Positions 5,733 to 13,826 of a stretch of 23,847 nucleotides of DNA are shown here, piece by piece. The translations under genes were made by a program, and so were the position numbers. Below the pieces are notes generated by a model. It was not told the origin of the DNA. It was given only the letters and a program-made list of their open reading frames with translations, and ran no database searches. Source of the stretch: a virus. Where the stretch lies: the IMG/VR virus record IMGVR_UViG_3300010883_000473, positions 1 through 23,847 of that record; one strand, 5' to 3'. Within the stretch, counting starts at the first letter, position 1; every line of letters starts with the position of its first letter.

Positions 5733-5933
5733 ATGTGTGTAAGCCCACAAAATAAAGGCCAGTCATCCGGTGCAAAACCAAAGCCCGGATCCCTTGGCTA
5801 CAGGCTTGACCAGGGTCAGCGTGTCGCACAGGCCACCGCCGGCGGTGGCACCGATGGGTCAACCATTTTAACTGGCACACCAAGAAATTCAGGGGTCGAT
5901 GCCCTTCTCAAGACAACCCGGTTAGGGGTATAG
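5733..5933 (+). CDS. Small Met-Cys virion-module protein 3
   Basis: The 66-aa product begins MCVSPQNKGQSS and ends GTDGSTILTGTPRNSGVDAL then LKTTRLGV. The STILTG plus final LG pattern aligns with proteins 1 and 2, but the middle has no Pro run; instead it is Gly/Gln-rich (YRLDQGQRVAQATAGGG). The ATG is two bases after the previous stop codon and uses GGGAG in the end of gene 2 as ribosome binding site; the portal start is one base after its stop. It is the most diverged of the three. Function unknown. Confidence 0.72.
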   Translation: MCVSPQNKGQSSGAKPKPGSLGYRLDQGQRVAQATAGGGTDGSTILTGTPRNSGVDALLKTTRLGV

Positions 5934-5934
5934 G

Positions 5935-7557
5935 ATGGAAAACAGCGAAATCTTTAGGCGGTTTGAATTGCTCCAAAATGGTCGGGGTGTTTGGGAATCG
6001 CATTGGGAAGAGATTGCAGAACGTGTATTGCCTCGATCGGCTGAGTTCACGGGTGAACGTGAGCAGGGCGACAAGCGCACAGAAAAATTATACGATGCAA
6101 CAGCAGCCCTAGCACTTGAGAGATTTGCCGCTGCCGTTGAAAGTCTTTTGACCCCCCGTGGTGCGAAGTGGCACACGATGCGGTCAACCAATATCGAATT
6201 AAATAAAGACGATGATGTTCGCATGTGGTTTGACGGTGTTAGTGAGTCATTGTTTTCACATCGGTATTCACCCAAAGCCAACTTCGCCGGACAGATCCAC
6301 GAATCTTATATGAGCCTGGGCGCATTTGGCACGGGCTGCACGTTTGTTGACGAGCATCCAGTTCGCGGCAGTATCTACCGGGCTTGCCACCTTGCAGACA
6401 TCTTCATCGCTGAAAACGAACACGGCATGGTCGATACGGTCTTCCGCAGATTTGAGGTTACGGCCCGACAGGCACTGAGAATGTTTGAAGACGGTGCCTT
6501 GTCTGACGATCTACAAAAGGCTGCACAGGAAAAGCCAGACTCAAAGATTAAGTTGCTGCACGTTGTCATGCCCCGCACAGATCGGGACACGACAAAGGGT
6601 GGCCGTAAAAACGCGCCTTGGTTTGGCGGCTACTTTGAAATGGCAACAAAACACATGATCTCTGAGGGTGGTTTTGACACGATGCCTTACATCGTTTCAA
6701 GATACGTTACCGGCCCCCGTGAAACGTATGGCCGCTCACCTGCAATGACGATCCTCCCCGACATCAAGATGATTAATGAAATGTCGAAGACCGTCATCCG
6801 CGCAGGTCAGAAGGTTGTCGATCCCCCTCTGCTGGTTGCAGATGAAGGCGTGATGTTCCCCATTAATACCAATGCAGGACAAGTTACCTTTGCCCGCATG
6901 GATGGAAGGTCACAACCCCCAATTCAGCCTCTTTACACTGGCGCAAGAGTTGACATCGGCTTTGAAATGATGGAGCAGCGCAGGAAGGTCATCAACGATG
7001 CCTTCTTGGTGACACTTTTCCAAATCTTGGTCGAGACACCGACCATGACGGCGACAGAGGTGTTGCAACGCGCACAAGAAAAGGGTGCTTTGTTGGCTCC
7101 GACCATTGGTCGGCAGCAAACAGAGATGCTGGGGCCGCTCATTGAGCGTGAATTTAGTATTTTAGATTTGCAAGGTCTGATCCCTCCCTTGCCCCCAGCG
7201 TTAATTGAAGCAGGTGGCGAATACGAGGTTGAGTATGTATCGCCATTGACGAGAGCAATGAAGGCCGAAGAAGGCGTTGGCATTCTACGCACCCTTGAAA
7301 TGGTGCAGCCCATTGCAGCCGTGGATCCCGGTGTTATGGATAACTTCGACACCGATGAAATCACACGAACCCTGGCCGACACCAACGGCGCACCGCAACG
7401 TATCTTGCGTAATCAAAAAGACATCGATGCCAAGCGTGAGCAAAGGGGTCAACAGGAAGCCCTACAACAAATGGTCCAGAGCGCACCCGACGCAGCCGAT
7501 GCTGCATTGAAGGTCGCCCAGATCGCAGACATGGGGCAACTCGGCCCGTCACAATAA
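5935..7557 (+). CDS. Portal / head-to-tail connector protein
   Basis: The 540-aa protein is the T7 gp8-type portal (Head-tail_con family) and is almost the same length as T7 gp8 (536 aa). Typical parts are the N-terminal ENSEIFRRFELLQNGRGVWE and EEIAERVLPR, a LESLLTPRG-like helix (AAAVESLLTPRGAKWH, about residues 66-81), a YGRSPAMTILPDIKMINEM clip/wing motif (about 264-282), the Pro-rich VVDPPLLV, and a TATEVLQRAQEKG helix near 368-380. Twelve copies form the ring at the head vertex through which TerL pumps DNA and to which the tail tubular proteins attach. The gene begins one base after the upstream stop and precedes the scaffold and capsid genes, as expected. Confidence 0.92.
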   Translation: MENSEIFRRFELLQNGRGVWESHWEEIAERVLPRSAEFTGEREQGDKRTEKLYDATAALALERFAAAVESLLTPRGAKWHTMRSTNIELNKDDDVRMWFDGVSESLFSHRYSPKANFAGQIHESYMSLGAFGTGCTFVDEHPVRGSIYRACHLADIFIAENEHGMVDTVFRRFEVTARQALRMFEDGALSDDLQKAAQEKPDSKIKLLHVVMPRTDRDTTKGGRKNAPWFGGYFEMATKHMISEGGFDTMPYIVSRYVTGPRETYGRSPAMTILPDIKMINEMSKTVIRAGQKVVDPPLLVADEGVMFPINTNAGQVTFARMDGRSQPPIQPLYTGARVDIGFEMMEQRRKVINDAFLVTLFQILVETPTMTATEVLQRAQEKGALLAPTIGRQQTEMLGPLIEREFSILDLQGLIPPLPPALIEAGGEYEVEYVSPLTRAMKAEEGVGILRTLEMVQPIAAVDPGVMDNFDTDEITRTLADTNGAPQRILRNQKDIDAKREQRGQQEALQQMVQSAPDAADAALKVAQIADMGQLGPSQ

Positions 7558-7572
7558 AGCATTGGGGGATCA

Positions 7573-7839
7573 ATGGCAAAACCACAGCAGAACAAAGTTC
7601 AAGCAGAAATCATGCAAGCGTATCGAGAGATATTTTTGCATACGCCTCAAGGTCAAATCATTTTCAAGGATATGTTGAAATCGAGCGGCCTATTTAATAT
7701 CAGCGGTGTTCGTCCAGATGGTGAATTACAGCATATGGAAGGTGGCCGCGATATGGTGCGCCGGATCATAACGATCCTCGCATTAGACGAAGACCAAATC
7801 ACAAAAATTGCAATAGGAGACACAGTCAATGCCGAATGA
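7573..7839 (+). CDS. Bbp19-like head-module protein
   Basis: The 88-aa product resembles the Bbp19 family, named from Bordetella phage BPP-1: an N-terminal helix (AEIMQAYREIFLHTPQGQII then FKDMLKSSGLFN) with the typical Y-R-x(4)-TP-x-G core, a short loop, and a second helix (GGRDMVRRIITILAL) replacing the usual E-G-R-R/N-V. The family occurs between portal and scaffold genes but has no established role; a minor assembly factor is likely. The start has GGGGGAT seven bases upstream. The last eleven bases overlap the scaffold gene, which suggests translational coupling. Confidence 0.65.
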   Translation: MAKPQQNKVQAEIMQAYREIFLHTPQGQIIFKDMLKSSGLFNISGVRPDGELQHMEGGRDMVRRIITILALDEDQITKIAIGDTVNAE

Positions 7840-8641
7840 TGCAGAAGAGTCCGTCCTTGGGGCGGGTAACTCAGAAGCAGGGGATGATACCTGGAATTCT
7901 GGGCTTACAGATTACGATGATTTAGTCACCGCCAAGGGCTGGAGTGGCCCCGGTGACGTTCTCGAAAGTTATGTAAATTTGGAAAAGGCCGTTGGCGCAG
8001 ACAAGGTTGTCCTGCCAACTTCTGGCACCGACTTGTCGGAATGGGAAGGCTGGTCGAAACTTGGCACCCCGGATGAGGCCGCAGGATATGAATTGGCCGC
8101 GCCCGAAGGTTTTGAGGGATACGACCAAGGGCTTTCCGATTGGTTCCGCGAAGCGGCGTTTGACTCCAAGATACCAGCGCCAATGGCGCAGCGGTTGCAT
8201 GACAAATTTGTTGAGCGCATGGGCGGTCAGTTTGCAGATAACGCACAGGCTAACCAAGACCAACAGACACAGTGGGAAGGTGATCTCCACAAAGACTTTG
8301 GCCCTGCTTTTGATGAGCGTGTTGCACAGGCTCGGTCGGCCATTCGGGAATTCGGTTCGCCGGAACTTCAGGATCTGCTGGTTAAGTCTGGTCTTGGGTC
8401 ACACCCTGAACTTGTCAAGGCTTTTTCAAAAATCGGCATGTCATTAGGCAGTGGGCCACAATTTAAAGATGCTGAAGGATCCGGCCAATTTGGAACCACG
8501 CCAGACCAGGCGCGGGAACAGATTGCAACGATCCGCAGTAACCCCGGCCTTTACGATGCCGGCCACGCAGAACATAAGGTGCTAAACGAGAAGTTGACGC
8601 GCCTGACAGAATTGGCATATGGCACAGATGTCATACGCTAA
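7829..8641 (+). CDS. Capsid scaffolding protein
   Basis: The 270-aa protein is acidic, hydrophilic and rich in Gln, Glu and Asp, with long predicted helices (about residues 115-180, DKFVERMGGQFADNAQANQD through to the REFGSPELQDLL segment) and a short basic/helical C-terminus (KLTRLTELAYG). An N-terminal part with GLTDYDDLVTAKGWSGPGDV then ESYVNLEKAVG matches the start of scaffold proteins of T7-like and other podoviruses, where a residue pattern K-G-W followed by L-x-S-Y-x-x-LE-K is common. It lies directly before the major capsid gene, as scaffolds do, and overlaps the Bbp19-like gene. It would fill the prohead and leave on DNA entry. Confidence 0.8.
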   Translation: MPNDAEESVLGAGNSEAGDDTWNSGLTDYDDLVTAKGWSGPGDVLESYVNLEKAVGADKVVLPTSGTDLSEWEGWSKLGTPDEAAGYELAAPEGFEGYDQGLSDWFREAAFDSKIPAPMAQRLHDKFVERMGGQFADNAQANQDQQTQWEGDLHKDFGPAFDERVAQARSAIREFGSPELQDLLVKSGLGSHPELVKAFSKIGMSLGSGPQFKDAEGSGQFGTTPDQAREQIATIRSNPGLYDAGHAEHKVLNEKLTRLTELAYGTDVIR

Positions 8642-8650
8642 TAACTCGAT

Positions 8651-8706
8651 GGGCAACCCGTAAGGGTCCATCAAAAAACGTACAGGGTCCGATTCCGGGC
8701 AACCCT
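8651..8706 (+). promoter_or_regulatory. Structured leader before the major capsid gene
   Basis: The 108-base gap before the capsid ATG contains nested repeats: GGGCAACCC at 8651-8659 and 8697-8705, AGGGTCC at 8663-8669 and 8684-8690. Two hairpins can form: ACCC-GTAA-GGGT (8656-8667, a GNRA-type loop), and AGGGT+CCG pairing with CGG+ACCCT (8684-8706, loop ATTC, bulge GCA). Only TTTCC follows the second, so it is a poor terminator. An mRNA processing or stability element for high capsid expression is the likely use. Confidence 0.45.
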
Positions 8707-8749
8707 TTCCACCATACTTTTGTTTTAACCAACGCAAGGAGAATTGACT

Positions 8750-9631
8750 ATGTCAGTTCAAATTACTAATGCGTTCGTTGAGCAGTACAAAGGTAATGTC
8801 GAACATCTCGTTCAGCAGAAGGGTTCCCGCCTTCGTGACTGTGTCTCTGTAGAGTCCGTCACGGGCAAGAACGCCTACTTTGAACAGATCGGCTCTACCG
8901 CTGCTCAAGTTCGTACTTCGCGTCATTCGGATACGCCGCGTATGGACACGCCGCATTCCCGTAGGCGTGTTTCTCTGGCAGACTACGATTGGTCTGACCT
9001 TATTGACGATGAAGATCGCATCCGTATGTTGATCGACCCCACCGGCCCGTATGCAAAAGCAGCGGCAATGGCAATGGGTCGGGCAATGGATGATGTCATC
9101 ATCGCCGCTGCTGACGGCACCGCCTACACGGGCGTTGCTGGTGGAACTTCCACGGCATACGATACTGCTATGACGGTTGATGTCCAGGTTGGCATTTCGC
9201 CAGCCGCAGACACCGGCTTGAATGTTGGGAAACTTCGTTCCGCAAAGCAGTTGCTCGATGCCAACGAAGCTGAAGATGACGATCGTTATTGTGTCATCAA
9301 TGCTTTGCAGCTTAAAAACCTATTGGCTGAGACAGAAATCACATCCAGTGATTATGCTGTTGTCAAAGCCTTGGTTCATGGTGAAGTGGATACCTTCCTC
9401 GGATTCGATTTTAAGCGCACTGAGCGTATTGGAACGGATGCCAACTCAGATCAGAAGGTTCTGTTTTGGCAAAAAATGGGCATGAAGTTGGCCCTCGGCA
9501 AGGAACCCCAAGTGAAAATCAGTGAGCGTGATGATAAAAATTACGCGACTCAGGTCTTCACCTCAATGTCACTCGGTAGCACCCGCATGCAAGAAGAGCT
9601 TGTCGGTTTTATCGAATGTGACCCATCGTAA
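8750..9631 (+). CDS. Major capsid protein
   Basis: The 293-aa product has features of the HK97-fold capsid proteins of short-tailed phages: N-terminal arm (MSVQITNAFVEQYKGNVEHL), E-loop-like strand region, the spine helix near residues 95-115 (GPYAKAAAMAMGRAMDDVII), a P-domain near 155-175 (NVGKLRSAKQLLDANEAED), RYCVINALQLKNLL, and a basic strand (GFDFKRTERIG). The start is ATG 8750 with a perfect AAGGAG at 8736-8741 and eight bases of spacing; the in-frame TTG at 8744 is too close to it. Position after the scaffold, the strongest ribosome binding site in the window and a structured leader all fit the most abundant virion protein. Its gene order (Bbp19, scaffold, capsid, decoration) is like that of BPP-1. 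Confidence 0.85.
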   Translation: MSVQITNAFVEQYKGNVEHLVQQKGSRLRDCVSVESVTGKNAYFEQIGSTAAQVRTSRHSDTPRMDTPHSRRRVSLADYDWSDLIDDEDRIRMLIDPTGPYAKAAAMAMGRAMDDVIIAAADGTAYTGVAGGTSTAYDTAMTVDVQVGISPAADTGLNVGKLRSAKQLLDANEAEDDDRYCVINALQLKNLLAETEITSSDYAVVKALVHGEVDTFLGFDFKRTERIGTDANSDQKVLFWQKMGMKLALGKEPQVKISERDDKNYATQVFTSMSLGSTRMQEELVGFIECDPS

Positions 9632-9645
9632 AGGAGGACTGAATC

Positions 9646-10140
9646 ATGGCTGTTACTACTGAAAAGTCCACCGAATACACAAACGCCACTGCTACTCCGG
9701 TTGTTAATAACAACACCACGGAACAGCATGGGCGTGTGCGTATTGCGTTTTTTACCCACACCCAAAGCGGTGCTGGTGATGCAACCTCTAGCGTAGCCCT
9801 GTGCAAATTGCCACCTGGCCGTGTTCGGGTTCTTGCCTCACTATCCCGTGCCTATGTTAACTGGACTACCAGCAGTGCGACATTGGATTTGGGTTGGGAT
9901 GCTCACACGAACCTGTCTGGCACAGCGGTTGTCGCTGACCCGAATGGTTTGATCGATGGCCTTGCTGTCGATACCGTGGGTTTCCAAACGCTGGAAGGTG
10001 CCGTTGCGGCAAACCTTCTGACGGGTGGGACGTATGTTTTGGAAAGCAAGGATGGCGTCGTCATCCGTGCGACTAGCCAAGACACTGCCATTGCCTCTGG
10101 CGATGACCTTGTCGGCTACATCTGCTACGTCCTAGACTAG
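9646..10140 (+). CDS. Probable capsid decoration (cement) protein
   Basis: The 164-aa product is beta-rich with little helix: VRIAFFTHTQSG, VALCKLPPGRVRVLASLSRA and then LDLGWDAHT, VDTVGFQTLEG, GTYVLESKDGVVIRA. A PPGRVRVLASLSR-type strand followed by a conserved LDLGW-x-AH occurs in proteins encoded right after the capsid gene in other alphaproteobacterial podoviruses. A jelly-roll cement protein, by analogy with the BPP-1 head module, is a reasonable inference. Start and ribosome binding site (AAAGGAGG, nine bases before the ATG) are very strong, in line with high copy number. It is the last gene before the terminator at 10151. Function is inferred from position and fold. Confidence 0.6.
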   Translation: MAVTTEKSTEYTNATATPVVNNNTTEQHGRVRIAFFTHTQSGAGDATSSVALCKLPPGRVRVLASLSRAYVNWTTSSATLDLGWDAHTNLSGTAVVADPNGLIDGLAVDTVGFQTLEGAVAANLLTGGTYVLESKDGVVIRATSQDTAIASGDDLVGYICYVLD

Positions 10141-10150
10141 CCTTGGTAAT

Positions 10151-10192
10151 GGGGGGCGGCAGCGTTATGCGCCGTCCCCTATTTCTTCTTTA
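10151..10192 (+). terminator. Rho-independent terminator after the capsid genes
   Basis: GGGGGCGGC (10152-10160) pairs with GCCGTCCCC (10171-10179) through nine base pairs including one G-T, around a ten-base loop, followed by TATTTCTTCTTT. It is placed where T7 has T-phi, right after the capsid gene, and would raise head transcripts over tail transcripts. Confidence 0.8.
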
Positions 10193-10203
10193 GGAGATAT
10201 TAA

Positions 10204-10758
10204 ATGGCAACAACTTTCGTAGAAATAGCCAACAGGGCCATCACCTTTCTTGGCGGCGACCCGATCACGGCTTTGACCGATGATACGAAAGAGGGCCGGT
10301 CTTGCAATCGTCTGTATGAGCAAACCCGCGACCAGTTGCTGCGCGATCACCACTGGAATTTTGCCATTAAACGCGCTTCCATTGCAGCCAATACCACGGC
10401 ACCGCTTTACGAATACACCAATGCCTATGACTTCCCCGATGGGTGCTTGAAGATCATTGACGTTGAGGCGACAGAGGAATGGTTTGTCGAAGGTCGGCAG
10501 ATCGTCACTGACCAGGGTGCGCCACTGAAAATCGTTTACATTAACCGGGTTACTGACCCCAATTTATTTGACGCAAAATTCATTGAAACATATTCGATGA
10601 GACTTGCCGCAGACATCGCCTATGACATTACAGCGTCACAGACTGTCGCGGCACAGGCCGAACAGAAGTTTGCCGCATTGATGCAAGCTGCACGGCTGGC
10701 TGATGCTCAAGAGAGCATGGAAGCAAAGTCATTGTCTTGGTTAGAGTCGAGGCTTTAA
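10204..10758 (+). CDS. Tail tubular protein A (gp11-like)
   Basis: The 184-aa product starts ATTFVEIANRAITFLGGDPI and contains RSCNRLYEQTRDQLLRDHHW with NFAIKR, the pattern of the T7 gp11-type tubular A/gatekeeper family (T7 gp11: 196 aa): helix, conserved N-R-x(5)-R-D-x-L-L-R-x-H-x-W-N-F, then a beta region with YDFPDGCLKIID and a closing helix with MRLAADIAYDI. It forms the first ring of the tail below the portal. The start has TAGGAGATATTAA upstream, five to nine bases away, and the stop is followed immediately by tail tubular B. Confidence 0.85.
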   Translation: MATTFVEIANRAITFLGGDPITALTDDTKEGRSCNRLYEQTRDQLLRDHHWNFAIKRASIAANTTAPLYEYTNAYDFPDGCLKIIDVEATEEWFVEGRQIVTDQGAPLKIVYINRVTDPNLFDAKFIETYSMRLAADIAYDITASQTVAAQAEQKFAALMQAARLADAQESMEAKSLSWLESRL

Positions 10759-13197
10759 ATGAGTCGCGTCACAACAATCCAAACCAACTTCACTGCCGGC
10801 GAATTGTCGGAGGAGTTGTTTGGTCGTGTTGATATTTCAAAATATGTTAATGGCGCGGAAACAATAGAAAATTTTATTGTCCATCCACACGGCGGCATTT
10901 CACGCAGACCCGGTACGCGATTTGTAAAGGAAATAAAAACCAGCGCAGCTAAAACGCGCTTAATCCCATTTGAATTTTCGACAACACAGGCATATGTGAT
11001 TGAATTTGGAAACCTGTATTGCAGATTTTACAAAGACAAGGGTTCAATCCTTGAGGGGACAAATGCAATCACGGGCGCGACAGCCGCAAACCCCGTTGTC
11101 TTAACGGTTAGCAATTCATATACTAATGGCGATGAAATTTATATATCATCTGTTGTCGGAATGACTGAGTTGAACGGAAAATATTTTAAGGTTGCCAGTG
11201 TCTCTGGTTCCAGTGTCGCGCTTACAAATGTTGACGGCACCAACATTAATGGGTCTGCTTACACGGCGTATTCAAGTGCGGGAACCACGGCACGGGTTTA
11301 CACGCTGACGACAACCTTTGCCACCGCCGACCTTCCACAATTACAGTTCGCGCAGTCTGCCGACATTCTTTATATTTCCCACAGTTCGTACGCCCCAAAG
11401 AAGATGAGCAGGACTGGTCATACGTCTTGGACAATCACAGACATCGCATTCACAGATGGGCCATATCAAACAGAGAACATCACGGCGACCACATTAACAC
11501 CTGGGGCCGCGACAGGTTCCGGCGTGACGTTTACGGCATCTGCGGCAACGGGCATCAATGGCGGCGACGGCTTTCAAGCCGCTGACGTTGGCCGGTTGAT
11601 CTCTGTGGGACATCAAGCAACAAAGTGGGCCGCATCAACAGCATATGCTTTGGCAGCTATAGTAAGAAATAGCGGCAACGTCTATGAATGCATTAAGGCA
11701 GGGACATCGGATTCAAGTGGCGGTCCCTCCGGCGAAGGCGATGAAATTGTCGATGGCGGGGCAACGTGGAAATACTTACGCGATGGGGGCATCCAGTGGG
11801 GTTACGGGACAATCGCGTCAAGAGCATCTACAACTGTTATCACAGTTAACATAGTATCGGCATTAGGGGGAACGTCGGCAGAAACAAAGTGGCGGCTGGG
11901 GGCTTGGTCGAATCAAACGGGTTGGCCGGGAGCCGTTGCATTCTACGAACAACGCCTATTTTGGGCCGGGTCTGTAGATCAACCACAAACAATATGGGGT
12001 TCAAAGTCGGGCGATTACGAAAACCACACACCGGGGACGTTGGATAATGACCCCGTGATCTACACACTGGCAACAGACCAGGTCAACGCCATCAGGTGGC
12101 TTTCACCTGGCAAGGTCATGGCCGTTGGCACCGTTGGCGGCGAGTTTGTTATTTCCGGTTCGACCACTGCTGATCCCTTAACTCCGACAAATGTCAGGGT
12201 CGTAAGAGAGGGGACGCGGGGGTCGTCACAACATAAGCCTGTGCGGATTGACAATGTCGTCATGTTTATCCAGCGGCAACAGCGCAAGATCAGAGAATTT
12301 ATATATGCCTTTGAGAGCGATGCATACCAATCACCTGATTTGACGATCCTGTCACCTCAAGTGGCTAAGGGCGGCGTTACGGAAATCATATTTCAGCAGG
12401 AGCCAAATGCCATCATCTGGGGGATTAAGGCGGATGGACAACTGGTCGGCCTCACATACTTGCGTGACCAGAAGGTTGTTGCGTGGCACCGGCACAAGAT
12501 TGGCGGTTCGTTCTCTAGCACGGCGTGGGGTATTGTTGAATCCCTTGCCATTATACCTGGAACTGGTGAAGATGAACTGTGGATGATTGTCAAGAGAACA
12601 ATCAACGGCGTAACCCGGAGATATGTGGAATTTCTGGAAAGTACGTTTGACGCTGACGAGGGAATGGTTAAATCGGGCGCATTCTTCGTTGACAGCGGAT
12701 TAACCTACTCAGGATCTGCCACAGCGACCGTGAGCGGCCTTGACCACCTTGAAGGTGAAACCGTACAGATATTGGGCAACGGCAACGTCTACCCCGATCA
12801 GGCGGTCGCCTCTGGTGGCCTTTCGGCTATATCTCCGACAATTACCACGGGGCAGATCGGCCTGGGGTCTACAGCACTTGTGAAGACGCTCCGGCCAGAG
12901 GCTGGGGCCGATGACGGGGCTGCACAGGGTAAGACGAAGCGGCCATTTGAATTGACTGTCAGATTTATGCAGACGCTGGGTGCGAAGGTCAGTACAAATG
13001 GGACTGACTACGACACCATTCAATTCAGGTCTGGGTCGGATCCTATGGATTCATCGCCGCCATTGTATTCTGGCGACAAGAAAATAAAACTAAGAGGTGG
13101 ATGGAACGAAGAGGGGCAGACTTGGATTAAACAAGACCAGCCCCTGCCCATCCATGTCACTGCAATTATCACCAGGTTGGTGACAAATGATGGGTAA
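10759..13197 (+). CDS. Tail tubular protein B (gp12-like) with embedded carbohydrate-binding-like module
   Basis: The 812-aa product starts with NFTAGELSEELFGRVDISKY (residues 10-29), then ENFIVHPHGGISRRPGTRF (37-55), the signature of tail nozzle proteins such as T7 gp12 (794 aa), whose ring tip completes the tail. The rest is mostly beta sheet, with FYEQRLFWAG then WGSKSGDYENH (about 395-420) typical of the central part. Inserted at about residues 288-342 is KWAASTAYALAAIVRNSGNV through GGATWKYL, a small module with Trp and Cys (YECIKAG) that resembles carbohydrate-binding inserts in many phage tail proteins. The ATG follows the previous stop with no space, so translation is coupled to tubular A. 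Confidence 0.87.
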   Translation: MSRVTTIQTNFTAGELSEELFGRVDISKYVNGAETIENFIVHPHGGISRRPGTRFVKEIKTSAAKTRLIPFEFSTTQAYVIEFGNLYCRFYKDKGSILEGTNAITGATAANPVVLTVSNSYTNGDEIYISSVVGMTELNGKYFKVASVSGSSVALTNVDGTNINGSAYTAYSSAGTTARVYTLTTTFATADLPQLQFAQSADILYISHSSYAPKKMSRTGHTSWTITDIAFTDGPYQTENITATTLTPGAATGSGVTFTASAATGINGGDGFQAADVGRLISVGHQATKWAASTAYALAAIVRNSGNVYECIKAGTSDSSGGPSGEGDEIVDGGATWKYLRDGGIQWGYGTIASRASTTVITVNIVSALGGTSAETKWRLGAWSNQTGWPGAVAFYEQRLFWAGSVDQPQTIWGSKSGDYENHTPGTLDNDPVIYTLATDQVNAIRWLSPGKVMAVGTVGGEFVISGSTTADPLTPTNVRVVREGTRGSSQHKPVRIDNVVMFIQRQQRKIREFIYAFESDAYQSPDLTILSPQVAKGGVTEIIFQQEPNAIIWGIKADGQLVGLTYLRDQKVVAWHRHKIGGSFSSTAWGIVESLAIIPGTGEDELWMIVKRTINGVTRRYVEFLESTFDADEGMVKSGAFFVDSGLTYSGSATATVSGLDHLEGETVQILGNGNVYPDQAVASGGLSAISPTITTGQIGLGSTALVKTLRPEAGADDGAAQGKTKRPFELTVRFMQTLGAKVSTNGTDYDTIQFRSGSDPMDSSPPLYSGDKKIKLRGGWNEEGQTWIKQDQPLPIHVTAIITRLVTNDG

Positions 13198-13202
13198 TCC
13201 AT

Positions 13203-13826
13203 ATGTGTGAGCCGGTTACATTAGGCACCGCCGGGTCGGCGGCAATGGCGGGGACGGTAGTGTCTACGGGGGCCACTATCGCCGCGTTCGCCCCAGCCAT
13301 TGCGCCAACCACGGGCCTATTCGGCGTTGGCGGCACCTTCAGTGCCATGCAGACGTTTAGTACACTCTCGACAATGAGCAGCCTTTTCGGTGGCCTCTAT
13401 TCGGGAGCAGCCGCATCGGCCAATGCAAAATACCAAGCCAATATGCACGAATATCAGGCGAAGGTTGACGAAAACAATGCCATCATGGAAGAACGTGCAG
13501 CAGAATACGATGCAGACATTATTGACGCAAGGAAACAGCGTTATTTGTCTTCCAAGCAAGCCAACAGCGGGAAGAATGGAACGGTCATTGCCGATGGCTC
13601 AAACCTCGCAACGACCATCAATTCATACGAAGAGTTCACGGCAGAACGCCTCGCACGTTTGTATCAGGGTGATGTAGCAGCATCGGCACTGAGAACAGGG
13701 GCGAAGACGCAGGGGTTTGCCGCAAAGAATGCCCGTAAGAACGCAAAACGCTCTGAGTATGGAAGCTACATCAACGCCGCCACGACAATTACCAAGGGCG
13801 CGTATAAGGGGGGCTTGTTAGCATAA
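13203..13826 (+). CDS. Internal virion protein (gp14-like)
   Basis: The 207-aa product starts MCEPVTLG with a hydrophobic, Ala/Gly-rich N-terminal third (about residues 9-75, including FAPAIAPTTGLFGVGGTF) that can insert in membranes, then a charged helix (NAKYQANMHEYQAKVDENNA), and a conserved glycine turn (SGKNGTVIADGSNLATT), ending with a basic C-terminus. This matches T7 gp14-like ejection proteins (T7: 196 aa), which form the outer-membrane part of the DNA ejection tube. The equivalent motif in relatives reads GVDVGSGS. It starts six bases after tail tubular B, like T7 gene 14 after gene 13. It shares the Met-Cys start with the three small proteins upstream of the portal. Confidence 0.75.
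   Translation: MCEPVTLGTAGSAAMAGTVVSTGATIAAFAPAIAPTTGLFGVGGTFSAMQTFSTLSTMSSLFGGLYSGAAASANAKYQANMHEYQAKVDENNAIMEERAAEYDADIIDARKQRYLSSKQANSGKNGTVIADGSNLATTINSYEEFTAERLARLYQGDVAASALRTGAKTQGFAAKNARKNAKRSEYGSYINAATTITKGAYKGGLLA

Noticed and set aside
5445-5883. Long minus-strand frames with Gly/Ala repeats across the Met-Cys genes
   Set aside because: They are the mirror of the Pro-Ala microsatellite and have no start signals; all neighbours are on the + strand.
8684-8713. tRNA-like end (GGGTCCGATTCCGGG followed by CCACCA)
   Set aside because: The T-stem arms do not pair as a five-base stem with a seven-base loop, and no acceptor, D or anticodon arms fit in the remaining bases.
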